NCBI GenBank assembly: GCA_028554795.2
Contig: CM068825.1
Span: 158,105,053 to 158,169,052, forward strand
Direction of reading: 5' to 3'
From: Sinohyriopsis cumingii
Lineage: Eukaryota; Mollusca; Bivalvia; Unionida; Unionidae
Length of the DNA stretch: 64,000 nucleotides
Part shown: in pieces, positions 38,440-47,892 of the stretch
Position numbering within the stretch: the first letter of the stretch is position 1
How the letters are laid out: each line of letters opens with the position of its first letter
Notes under the pieces: model-generated
Database searches by the model: none
The model's input: the letters and a program-made list of their open reading frames with translations, nothing else
Told to the model about the DNA's origin: nothing
Program-made: the position numbers and the translations under genes

Positions 38440-38645
38440 TTTTCCACTGGGGCATCAATGACTCTCATTCGTCTTCCAACACCTTCAAGCAACATTGTTT
38501 TGTCTGAGGGAATAACTGCAATTGTTCTATAACCACAAGGAATAACTGGTGGACCAGGTATTCTTGGTGGTGATCGTGCTACACTAGCTCGGAAGTGTAT
38601 ATCAACGACAGGTTGCCTGAGTAAGTCTAAATGCTTAGCAACGGG
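38440..38645 (-). pseudogene. Unrecognised coding remnant
   Basis: One minus-strand frame reads open for about 65 codons (FRASVARSPPRIPGPPVIPC, then TMLLEGVGRRMRVIDAPVEN). Composition is protein-like and it abuts the previous remnant. No family is recognised. Confidence 0.4.
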
Positions 38646-38649
38646 GTTA

Positions 38650-39590
38650 ATTTACGACATCGTGATCGTTTACAAGCTAAATTCTAGTCAAGACAAATAC
38701 AGAAAGAATTTGACGAGGCAATTTGCGACGTGTCTGCAATATCAGAGCCAGACGAAAATTGACATGAAAAAAATCAAAGAATGGTTTTCACTGTCGCGAA
38801 AAAGCGCTGTCTACCTGGCATAATCTTAGTAGTGCAGGAATTGTGTCGTATCGTTTTCGCAAGCAAAATGAGCGAACAAGACTTTCAGCGAGATGTAGCA
38901 AAGAAACTATTTTATCCAGTAACAGTAAATATGGAACAAGCTGGGACAGCACGATGTTAAACTAGATGGGTTTATCAAAATTATGAAAGAACAGAAAGAA
39001 AATTAGTCGAGGGTCTAACAGATAGGGATGATGAAAACTCTGGCTACTCAACGAAATGAAAAAAGTCAAGCTGAGGACTTGATAATAGCTATATGAGAAC
39101 TGAATCCATGCCACCAACTAGTATACTGTAGTGGTGCAGAATGCAAGAAAAGAATGAACCAGGTTCAAAAGAATAGATACGGGACAATCAGGATGGCATA
39201 TCTATCACATAAAGAACTCTCTCTCTCTCTGAATCACAACTAAAAACATTTTGCTGACTGCATCATCTGGTTTTCTGTTGTAGATAAAGCTGATATCAAT
39301 GCAAATGTCTTCTGGCTGTGACAAGCTCATTTTGACAAAACGACAACACGACCAGGTGCAAAAACAAGAAGCTGTCGGATAAGGTGCTGTACTTGATTTG
39401 CCTGCGGCGCAAATTAAGAAGTAAGGTTGAGGTTTGCCACTTTTGCCACTGCTTTCTGCAGGAGATGCTGGTACAATGCTTCCAGGAACTCCGAGCAAGT
39501 TTTTTTGGATGCGGTATGAGCAAAAACAAAAAAGAGAGCGCGAGATCTCAATATCCTGAAATAACGCAGCGCTAAGCAATGTTAAGACTG
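38650..39590 (+). other. Decayed plus-strand coding-like stretches
   Basis: Short plus-strand peptides such as GIILVVQELCRIVFASKMS and FQRDVAKKLFYPVTVNMEQA (38820-38940) look coding but are broken by stops. They may belong to the plus-strand element represented by the protease at 39590. Confidence 0.35.
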
Positions 39591-39901
39591 AATCAACACT
39601 CAAAAGCATACAGTCATTTCGCAGTGTTGTTTCCATATATAAGCTACCAAAAATTAAGAATGCCGAAATCTGCGTCATAAACATCGAAAACTATTTGGGA
39701 GGTGCTGCAATGCAATGGGTTGAAATTGTCAACAAACCAGATAGTGATGCTGTCGAATACTTTGAATCGTTTTGTCTGCCGCCTTGCGAAGGCATCAAAA
39801 ACATGTTCCTCGTGCAGGGTGCAGTTGTTTTTATAACTCAACAGAGTCAACATATGGGTAACTCAGATTGCGGTCTTTACTGTGTTTATTCTATCAGATA
39901 A
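39590..39901 (+). pseudogene. Adenain-like protease remnant 2
   Basis: The plus-strand frame 39695-39901 contains AAMQWVEIVNKPDSDAVEYF, with the Trp of the catalytic His-Trp block retained but the His replaced by Gln. It then has ESFCLPPCEG, and QQSQHMGNSDCGLYCVYSI with the Gln and Cys of the active site. This is a different protease from the one at 37473 and lies on the opposite strand, so it derives from another element or another arm. The loss of the catalytic His and the lack of an N-terminus make it non-functional. Confidence 0.65.
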
Positions 39902-40204
39902 TGATATAAAGGAAAACCCGCATAAGACATCTTTCTAAAATTCAACGTTATTCCGACTTTAGCAGACAAGCTGCTTTTTAAGTACTTTTGTGCAAACACT
40001 AAGCATACTATCTTTTTAGTGTTGCTTATTATGCAGAAAGAATCCCGATAGTCTGAAGGAGTCACAATCTTCACAAAAACAAAATGAACGTACTGTAACA
40101 AAATCGCTGTTTAACGTTTGCTGCAAAACCAAAAACTAGGTTCGTCAAGGCCATTCAGGCCGTTGCATGAAAACCTGTAATAAACAGCCAGCTGGCTTAT
40201 ACAC

Positions 40205-41838
40205 ATAAAGTGTTTACACATAAGATTGTATGCCTGCCGAATATTATACACATAAAGTGTTTACACATAAGATTGTATGCCTGCCGAATATTATACACAC
40301 AAAGTGTTTGCACATAAGATTTTATGCCTGCCGAATATTATACACATAAAGTGTTTGCACATACGATTGTATGCCTGCCGAATATTATACACATAAAGTG
40401 TTTGCACGTAAGATTTTATGCCTGCCGAATATTATACACATAAAGTGTTTGCACATACGATTTTATGCCTGCCGAATATTATACACATAAAGTGTTTGCA
40501 CGTAAGATTTTATGCCTGCCGAATATTATACACATAAAGTGTTTACACGTAAGATTTTATGCCTGCCGAATATTATACACATAAACTGCTTGCACATAAG
40601 ATTGTATGCCTGCCGAATATTATGCACATAAAGTTTTTACACGTAAGATTTTATGCCTGCCGAATATTATACACATAAACTGCTTGCACATAAGATTGTA
40701 TGCCTGCCGAATATTATGCACATAAAGTGTTTACACGTAAGATTTTATGCCTGCCGAATATTATACACATAAACTGTTTGCACATAAGATTTTATGCCTG
40801 CCGAATATTATACACATAAACTGCTTGCACATAAGATTGTATGCCTGCCGAATATTATGCACATAAAGTGTTTACACGTAAGATTTTATGCCTGCCGAAT
40901 ATTATACACATAAACTGCTTGCACATAAGATTGTATGCCTGCCGAATATTATACACATAAACTGCTTGCACATAAGATTTTATGCCTGCCGAATATTATG
41001 CACATAAACTGCTTGCACATAAGATTTTATGCCTGCCGAATATTATGCACATAAACTGCTTGCACATAAGATTTTATGCCTGCCGAATATTATGCACATA
41101 AACTGCTTGCACATAAGATTTTATGCCTGCCGAATATTATGCACATAAACTGCTTGCACATAAGATTGTATGCCAGCCGAATATTATGCACATAAAGTGT
41201 TTACACGTAAGATTTTATGCCTACCGAATATTATACACATAAAGTGTTTGCACGTAACATGTTATGCCTACCGAATATTATACACATAAGGTGTTTGCAC
41301 GTAAAATTTTATGCCTGCCAAATATTATACACACAAAGTGTTTGCACATACGATTTTATGCCTGCCGAATATTATACACATACGGTGTTTGCACGTAAGA
41401 TTTTATGCCTGCCGAATATTATACACACAAAGTGTTTGCACGTAAGATTTTATGCCTGCCGAATATTTTATACATAAGGTGTTTGCACGTAAGATTTTAT
41501 GTCTGCCTAATATTATACACATAAAGTGTTTGCACGTAAGATTTTATGCCTGCCGAATATTATACACACAAAGTGTTTGCACGTAAGATTTTATGCCTGC
41601 CGAATATTATACACACAAGGTGTTTACACGTAAGATTTTATGCCTGCCGAATATTATACACACAAGGTGTTTGCACGTAAGATTTTATGCCTGCCGAATA
41701 TTATACGCATAAAGTATTTGCACATAAGATTTTTTGTCTTCCGAATATTATACATATAAAGTGTTTGCACATAAGATTTTTTGTCTGCCGAATATTATAC
41801 ACATAAAGTGTTTGCACATAATATTTTATGCCGGCTGA
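40205..41838. repeat. 47-bp satellite array, about 35 copies
   Basis: The unit contains ATGCCTGCCGAATATTATAC, ACATAAAGTGTTTGCACATA and AGATTTT. Variants (AAAGTG/AAACTGCTT, CACATA/CACGTA, TACAC/TGCAC) occur in blocks, which shows local homogenisation. Both strands give artefactual open frames. Confidence 0.97.
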
Positions 41839-42084
41839 ATATGCTTGTTCTGACTGTTTTCGTATGCACGACAATAGTTGTATATTGTACTGTCTGCAAA
41901 CATCGTAAAATCTATGGCGGAGCCATTGATCGACAAATGCTAACCGGAAAGCTTCAAACGCCAAAACGTGGCAGACTTTGCCAAGATACAAGTATACAGG
42001 TTCATATAATCCTCTGCATCAGCAATTTGATGCAGATGATCAAAAGCTGCTTGGTCAAGAGCCATATAATAGGGCCGATGCTAC

Positions 42085-42800
42085 AGCAATTGGCTTGACA
42101 TCTGCCACAGTAGTAGATGCTACAGTAACGTGGCATGATATTTGCTACAGTAGTAGATGCTACAGTAATGTGGCATGACATTTGCTACAGTAGTAGATGT
42201 TACAGTAATATGGCATGACATTTGCTACAGTAGTAGATGCTACAGTAATGTGGCATGACATTTGCCACAGTAGTAGATGCTACAGTAATGTGGCATGACA
42301 TTTGCTACAGTAGTAGATGCTACATTAATGTGGCATGACATATGCCACAGTAGTAGATGCTACAGTAATATGGCATGACATTTGCTACAGTAGTAGATGT
42401 TACAGTAATATGGCATGACATTTGCTACAGTAGTAGATGCTACAGTAATGTGGCATGACATTTGCTACAGTAGTAGATGCTACATTAATGTGGCATGACA
42501 TATGCTACAGTAGTAGATGCTACAGTAAGTGGCATGACATTTGCTACATTAGTAGTTGCTACAGTAAGTGGCATGACATTTGCTACAGTAGTAGTTCCTA
42601 CAGTAATTGGCATGACATGTTACAGTAGTAGATGCTACAGTAATGTGGCATGACATTTGCTACAGTAGTTGACGCTATAGTAATTGGCATGACATTTGCT
42701 ACAGTAGTAGATGCTATAGTAATAGGCATGACATTTGCTACAGTAATTGGCAAGACATTTGCTACAGTAGTAGATTCTACAGTAATTGGCATGACATTTG
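42085..42800. repeat. 40-bp satellite array, about 18 copies
   Basis: The unit contains TAGTAGATGCTACAGTAATG and TGGCATGACATTTGCTACAG. The right end decays into shorter units of 36-38 bp (from about 42590). Confidence 0.97.
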
Positions 42801-43440
42801 CAAGACAGATTTAGATGTGTTGAAAACAATCTTGTATCGAATCGCCGATCTTCGTGACGAACCTGTTTCAGGATTTTTGTACGAGCTTGAGTTACATTGA
42901 TAGAGAAAATGTTTTATAGAATGGTGCCTGTGATTCAGACTCGCGGAAACAAGTCACTTGTAAAATGGAGGGTCTATTCTGATGGTTTGATGGTTTTGAT
43001 TCTTGTTTTCAATGGCATGTATCAAGAAATAATTACGTCGTACTCCGCTTTTTGTTGGATACAGGTTTGCGCATGGCAGCTTATTTAAGCAAACCTATGT
43101 GCAGAAATATATATTTCAATACGTATTATAACTTGATAAGTTTCTTCTTACTGGCATGTCTAGCGTAGAAAGCCTCAAAGTCTTCGGTAAAATCAATCAA
43201 TTTCTTCTTGGCATGTTTAGCGTAGAAAGCCTCAAAGTCTTCGGTAAAATCGAGCAATTTCTTCATACAGCAGCCCGAAACTCTGCTGAACGAACGTTAA
43301 CTAAAATCCTAAGACGCAGATTTTTCTTACTGACAAGCAGCGAAAGCTCTTGAATGAACTTGCTGGAATTAATAGTTGCTACAATAATGACATGTTAGTT
43401 CGCCACAACGTTGCTTGCATCAAGCCGCATATTCTCCTGG
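42800..43440 (+). pseudogene. Unrecognised coding-like remnant with a 59-bp duplication
   Basis: Plus-strand peptides DLDVLKTILYRIADLRDEP, RMAAYLSKPMCRNIYF and KLLNELAGINSYNNDMLVRH are separated by stops. Inside, a 59-bp block with AGCGTAGAAAGCCTCAAAGT is tandemly duplicated at 43156-43270. The composition is protein-like, but I cannot name it. It may be another viral-element gene. Confidence 0.35.
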
Positions 43441-43664
43441 CAATAGTTAGAACACGCAATTAAACATGTGGATATGATTATATAGTATGAGTGTAATCAC
43501 AAGTTTCACTCAACGCAAACAGAAACTGGCACGGAAACTAAAGCACCCTTTATTAGCAAGCCGGTTATAACATTTGACATATAGGCATTAACGTAGACAT
43601 CAAAGGCGTCTTCGAATCACTTGGAAATGACGTAAACACGTAAACAGTTTCTTACGTGAAGATT

Positions 43665-43782
43665 CTGGATGTCGGCAAATTCCAACTTTTCGATAGGGAG
43701 TGGACTCTGACCCTACACCCAAACATCAATGTCCAAATATCAAAAATGCGATGGCAAGGGTCAAAGGAAACTCGGACTCTCT
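43665..43782 (+). pseudogene. Dispersed repeat carrying a conserved peptide frame (copy 2)
   Basis: Encodes FQLFDREWTLTLHPNINVQI on the plus strand, matching the minus-strand copy at 26133-26262. Most base differences between the copies are synonymous (GAC/GAT, GAA/GAG, ATA/ATC). The copy ends at a (TC)n run. Confidence 0.55.
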
Positions 43783-43816
43783 CTCTCTCTCTTTCTCTCT
43801 CTCTCTAATTTTGCAG

Positions 43817-43861
<45 letters not shown>
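43783..43861. repeat. (TC)n and (TA)n microsatellites
   Basis: TC run at about 43783-43806, then a TA run at 43818-43861. Confidence 0.95.
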
Positions 43862-43864
<3 letters not shown>

Positions 43865-45756
43865 GCTGCAAAAAGTAATTATGTTCAGTTAAAAGATTTT
43901 TTTCCCGTCTCAAAAGACCACACACACACTTAAAATTAAATTGTCAATTTCTAAAGAGCATTTTGAGACACACCTGGTGTTCAAATATTTAATCAGCTCT
44001 ATTTTAGATTCTTTTACAGTTCATGGTCTTCACTATAAATAGCTAGGGAGTGTATAACTATTACTGATGAATGAGTCATTCGACGCTCTCCCTACCTGAT
44101 TATATTGTTGATTTGTACTGATTTGCTGGACTGCATGCAGTTAGTGCACATGTTGTCACACTCAGACGTGCACTAGTCATATCATAGGCCAAGACTGATC
44201 ATTTTAGTTTGTATTCCCGGAAAGAAATTTGCAATGTACAACAGTTGAATTTCGTACTGACATCCTGTTTAGGTCTGAACTTGCTGCAATGTTTACGATT
44301 TAAAAAATGTGCCCTCTATTTGTTTAAATTTGTTTTATGTTTTTAAAAATTTAATTTGATTTTGTAAAGTAATCAGATCGTAAGATCTCTCAGCCAGCAA
44401 CCAATGCTACATTGTGCAGTGTGTCAGACCCAGCGTCATACATGCATACATACATACATACATACATACATAGTTGATTGCTGTCAGGCTTAACACTATT
44501 TTATCAATTGTAACACAGTTCAGACACTGGTATTTCGCTTAATTTTTTTTAAAAATTTGGTTTGTTGTTTTTGTTGTTTTATTTGTGTTTTGCCTGACTT
44601 TTGTTATTCGTTGTATGTTTTTTGTACATAATACATTTCGCCGAGGGGGGAGGGGTTCCTTTTCTTGTTTTCACTGACGAAACGTCAGATTCACGTGCTA
44701 TTAATATACCAAGTAACTTGGCTCTGTGGCCATCTTTACTTGATGAATTTACCACATAAAACTTTAACCCTGAGGTTAATCTATGACATAAGCGGACGAA
44801 CGGACAAGCATACGGACGGGAAAGTGATTGCTGCATCAAGCTTCTGAAAAGGCGGGTTTGACAAAAATTAATGGCACTGAGGCAGTGTTTACACAATATT
44901 AGTAATCAATCACCGGCAATATGGTACTAATTCAGATGGACTAATTATGTGTCCGTTGATAGCATATGAATCATTTTGTATATGTGTGTGTGTGTGTGGG
45001 GGGGGGGGTGCTTTTGTAAGGAATTAAGATACGGGGCACAAAACGTTATTTCTCACTATTATTGCACATATAATTCTGTTAGGCGTCCCTAATTTGCTTG
45101 AAAATCTGTGCCAGGTTTTCTGTCTAAAATATTTTGAGGTAAGAAGTTGACTTTTATTTCAGAGACATGGTTTAAAATGTTTCTTTGGCGGTCTGCCTTA
45201 AAAACGGATCACTACACTGTCTACTTTCAGATGTTTAATCCCGTCTTTGTAACAACTGAAATTTATGTAATGTACTGATATCCTTTACGACTACATGAGG
45301 GTTTGAAAATACATTTAGCATCACCTAATATTTCCTGACAATGTCACATTCTTAACATCAAGGTTAACGAAATGTGGCTACGTATAAATATTTCCGAAAT
45401 TGGCATAAGCGACGTTACAAAGAAAACCTGCCAGATGAAAATAGTATTTTAAATACACGAAAACCTGTATTTGCAAACTCTGTCTCAATGCCTCGTGTGC
45501 TGAATTTTACATTAAAAACACCCCTCCAAATTCAAGCATTAGTAAGTAAACAATTGGGTTAGCACGTAATCTACGGTATTTATCTCACAATGTACAATCT
45601 TTAAACATTAATGGAATGATTGTTTTAGCAAAGAGTTGTCACATAAACCGATCGCATGAACAAACAGCCTATTTTCATATTAAGATCGTTCGAGTTGTTT
45701 TCTCAAATTATTTCAGCACAAAGAAAATTAAACCCACTGTTAGAGTGACTTCCATT
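43862..45756. other. Gene-free stretch
   Basis: No supportable gene. It contains a (CATA)n run at about 44447-44472 and a G-rich tract near 44999. Short frames around 44579-44896 and 45374-45562 have no motif. Confidence 0.45.
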
Positions 45757-45917
45757 TGCAGAAGTTATTGTCCTTACCCAAACACGTTGGTTTATAGCTG
45801 AAGTTACTGTCCTTACCCAAACACGTTGGTTTATAGCTGAAGTTACTGTCCTTACTCAAACACGTTGGTTTATAGCTGAAGTTACTGTCCTTCCCCAAAC
45901 ACATTGGTTTATAGCTT
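45757..45917. repeat. 39-bp minisatellite, 4 copies
   Basis: The unit contains GAAGTTACTGTCCTTACCCA and AACACGTTGGTTTATAGCT. The period of 39 keeps frame, giving a 13-residue repeat peptide on the minus strand that is an artefact. Confidence 0.95.
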
Positions 45918-46212
45918 TTCATTCTGTCCATATACTGATAAATCAGACGTTAATCTGAATACCTTCAACGACGAACTGAAGCGGAAGTTTTTGTCAAAGG
46001 TTATCCGTTTTTTTTTTATTTTGTTGGTTGTAATTTTTGAAAGGCTGGACTGTACAAAGCAACATGCAATGGGTCACATATTTCACTTCCGAATCCGCAT
46101 CAGTGACACATTTACTCACTGTGCGCTGTCAGCTAAATACACAGACAACCACATCATGCTCTTATTCCTAATAATAATCATGATAATTACTTTAATACCA
46201 AGAATGCCTCTA

Positions 46213-46510
46213 CCACTCGGGTGGCCTAAGTGGTTAGAGCGTCGTCCTCGGATCCGGGAGGTCGCGGGTTTGGATTCTGGTCGACTCATGCCAAAGACTT
46301 TTAAAAGTGGTACTAGAAGCTGCCTTGCTTGGAACTCGGGATTAAGAGGTTAGAGCTAGGACTGATTGGCCTGGTATCAGGATAATGTGAATGGGCGGGA
46401 CATTATGCTACATGTCTTCAGCATGCTGCCACAGTGCTAGACATCACTATAAACTGCCACACTGCAGACATCATAGCAATATGACTGAAGAATTGTTAAA
46501 GCTACGTAAG
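46213..46510 (+). mobile_element. tRNA-derived SINE (family A), full-length copy
   Basis: A box GGTGGCCTAAGTGGTTAGAG and a decayed B box (GGTTTGGATTCTGG) are followed by the same body as 18645-18962: GACTGATTGGCCTGGTATCA, GTGAATGGGCGGGACATTAT, and the end CATAGCAATATGACTGAAG. It lies just left of the virus-like element. Confidence 0.85.
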
Positions 46511-46520
46511 TAGTAAGGTG

Positions 46521-46690
46521 GGTCACCCTAGCCTCAATGGGAATTATCATTACAGAGACCCCTGGGTCACTCTAGCCTCAGTGGAAATTTAACATGGAGA
46601 AAAATCGTGGGTCACTCTAGGCTCAAGGGGAATTTAACATGGGAAAAAGTTTTGGGTCACTCTAGCCTCAAGGGGAATTGAACATGGGAT
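46521..46690. repeat. About 45-bp tandem repeat, 4 copies
   Basis: Each unit starts GGGTCACTCTAGCCTCA and continues with GGGGAATTTAACATGGG before an A/T-rich spacer. It sits between the host SINE and the A/T-rich left border of the virus-like element. Confidence 0.85.
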
Positions 46691-46768
46691 TTTTTTTTTT
46701 TAATTTTTTTTTTTAAATTTAAATCTAAATTTAAATTTAAAAAAAGGGGTAGGCAATTGAAAAGTCAT

Positions 46769-46806
46769 TCTCTTTTCGAGAAATATGGCTGGCCCTGAAA
46801 AGGGCC
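46769..46806 (-). terminator. Histone-type mRNA 3' stem-loop and downstream element (minus strand)
   Basis: On the minus strand, CCCAAA is followed by a perfect 6-bp stem with a 4-base UUUC loop (GGCCCTTTTCAGGGCC, 46791-46806), then AGCCA (46786-46790). A purine-rich AAAAGAGA lies 14 bases downstream (46769-46776). This is the arrangement of metazoan replication-dependent histone genes: SLBP binds the stem-loop and U7 snRNP pairs with the downstream element. It lies 24 bases past the stop codon of the 77-codon gene. Confidence 0.85.
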
Positions 46807-46830
46807 TTTGGGTTTATGTTAATGTATTCA

Positions 46831-47064
46831 TTAACATAAAGGGCACCGCATTGGTCTTCTTCTTGTCCTTAGGCTGCGTCTCACTGTTGGTCCGTAAATC
46901 AGCACTCTTTTCAGGCATCCTTGTCTCTCTACGTAGATCCTACGTATCCACAGACTGGTGTTTGTCCTGTGGACAACGGTCCACTTGGATCGGACATACA
47001 TGAGCATGTCCGTCCGGAACATCATGGAAGACACAAGCGTAGAAGAGTGCACATCGATCCACAT
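46831..47064 (-). CDS. Small basic protein of the divergent pair, unknown function
   Basis: A 77-residue protein, start ATG at 47064 and stop at 46831, with about 30 bases of leader after the probable cap site and a short 3' UTR ending in a histone-type stem-loop. The sequence is Arg-rich in its second half (WIRRIYVERQGCLKRV, then RRSLRTRRRPMRC) and has several Met and Val in the first half (VHSSTLVSSMMFRTDMLMYV). I do not recognise the family. A vague resemblance of the VHSSTLVSS stretch to the first loop of H2B is too weak to call. The gene is supported mainly by its flanking TATA box and 3' signal. Its small size and unusual composition leave open that the real product differs. Confidence 0.5.
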   Translation of the reverse strand: MWIDVHSSTLVSSMMFRTDMLMYVRSKWTVVHRTNTSLWIRRIYVERQGCLKRVLIYGPTVRRSLRTRRRPMRCPLC

Positions 47065-47108
47065 CTTGAAGCGACGAGAACAGGTGAATCAATGCACTGA
47101 ACTGCGCT

Positions 47109-47236
47109 TATTTATAGGTAGAGGTAGGATTGAAACGGATTGAGTTCATTCACCAATCCAAACACGCGTTACAAAATTCAGTCAGCCCGCATCCAATCCG
47201 AAGAGAGCAGTCTGTGACGTCAGTTGGTCTATATAG
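47109..47236. promoter_or_regulatory. Bidirectional promoter with two CCAAT boxes, CRE and two TATA boxes
   Basis: On the minus side, CTATAAATA (47109-47117) sits about 45 bases from the ATG at 47064. On the plus side, CTATATAG (47229-47236) sits about 48 bases from the ATG at 47284. Between them are CCAAT at 47153-47157 and 47193-47197 and a full palindromic CRE, TGACGTCA, at 47215-47222. Divergent genes sharing CCAAT boxes is the layout of H2A-H2B gene pairs. Confidence 0.75.
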
Positions 47237-47283
47237 ATTCGTTAGCGCTTGTGTGCAGTCAATCTATGCGACAGTGATTCAAC

Positions 47284-47865
47284 ATGACGGAAATTCAGAA
47301 AACGATCCATTGGGGTGCACCAACAGGGGAGACTGCCCAAGGGAACCCGGACTTACTTTCAGAAGAGGTGAATTGGGATTTTGTGGATTTTCTCTCCTCG
47401 CAAGAATTTGTTGCGGAACCTTCGTTACCTTCTTCATTACCGCAAGTGGAGAATTTTAGACAGAGACAGAAAGAAGAATTGGAGAAATTTATACAACGAC
47501 AAAAGGAAGCGGAACAAGCATTTCTCCTACAGCAACAGCAGCAAGAAGAAGAGGTAAGAAAAAAACAACAGCAACAACAGCAAGAAGAAGAAGTAGCAGC
47601 AAAGAAACAAGAGGGTGAAAATCAAACGATCACGGTACTGTTGGACATTTTAGCGGAGTTAAGAAGTCTGAAACAAATGTATCAGACTTCTTTATTACGA
47701 CCGAAGAGAATACGACCTTCCCGAGCTAAACACGTCAACCCTGTGACTAAGCCTACCGTACCACCCTTAGTGATTTCAACCCAATCATCATTATCAACAT
47801 TACGCAGTCCAGAAGTAGGCCTTGGCCGTGGCAAAGGCTTAAGACAGTTAAAGTTGATTGCTTAA
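47284..47865 (+). CDS. Gln/Glu-rich coiled-coil protein with histone-type 3' end, unknown function
   Basis: A 193-residue intact frame with ATG 31 bases or so after the probable cap site. Residues 1-55 are acidic with aromatic residues (EEVNWDFVDFLSS). Residues 55-110 form a strong Gln/Glu/Lys coiled coil (ELEKFIQRQKEAEQAF, Q-runs). Residues 113-130 are a Leu-rich helix (ITVLLDILAELRSLKQMY). The C-terminus is basic and Ser/Pro-rich (LLRPKRIRPSRAKHV). There is no signal peptide or membrane segment. It could be a structural, scaffold or nucleoprotein component, but I do not recognise it. It is the plus-strand partner of the divergent pair and is followed 28 bases after its stop by a histone stem-loop, with no poly(A) signal seen. 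Confidence 0.7.
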   Translation: MTEIQKTIHWGAPTGETAQGNPDLLSEEVNWDFVDFLSSQEFVAEPSLPSSLPQVENFRQRQKEELEKFIQRQKEAEQAFLLQQQQQEEEVRKKQQQQQQEEEVAAKKQEGENQTITVLLDILAELRSLKQMYQTSLLRPKRIRPSRAKHVNPVTKPTVPPLVISTQSSLSTLRSPEVGLGRGKGLRQLKLIA

Positions 47866-47892
47866 ACTCACCCCTACACCATAAAGAAAAAA

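Larger units (their letters stand above)
29850..38640. mobile_element. Old, fragmented Maverick/Polinton-like element (lineage 1)
   Basis: A run of decayed coding fragments that together match a Maverick-type gene set: integrase (plus, 32148-32813), SF1 helicase and polymerase B palm (minus, 34872-35940), a minor-capsid-like and a fibre-like protein (minus, 36300-37290), an adenain-like protease (minus, 37473-37850) and a basic/hydrophobic capsid-associated protein (minus, 37980-38415). Every fragment has stops or frameshifts. The proteins differ strongly from those of the element at 46.7 kb, so this is a different lineage. Boundaries are approximate, and the left end is uncertain. Confidence 0.7.

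Noticed and set aside
40205-42800. CRISPR-like direct repeats
   Set aside because: Repeats are contiguous with no unique spacers, in eukaryotic DNA without cas genes. They are satellites.
46785-47003. Plus-strand frame over the minus-strand small gene
   Set aside because: It starts inside the histone-type stem-loop on the opposite strand and has no promoter. It is treated as a shadow.
46831-47064. The 77-residue protein as histone H2B or H4
   Set aside because: Gene architecture is histone-like, but only a short VHxxT..SS stretch resembles H2B. The alpha-2 helix and C-terminal signature residues are absent, so I do not call a histone.
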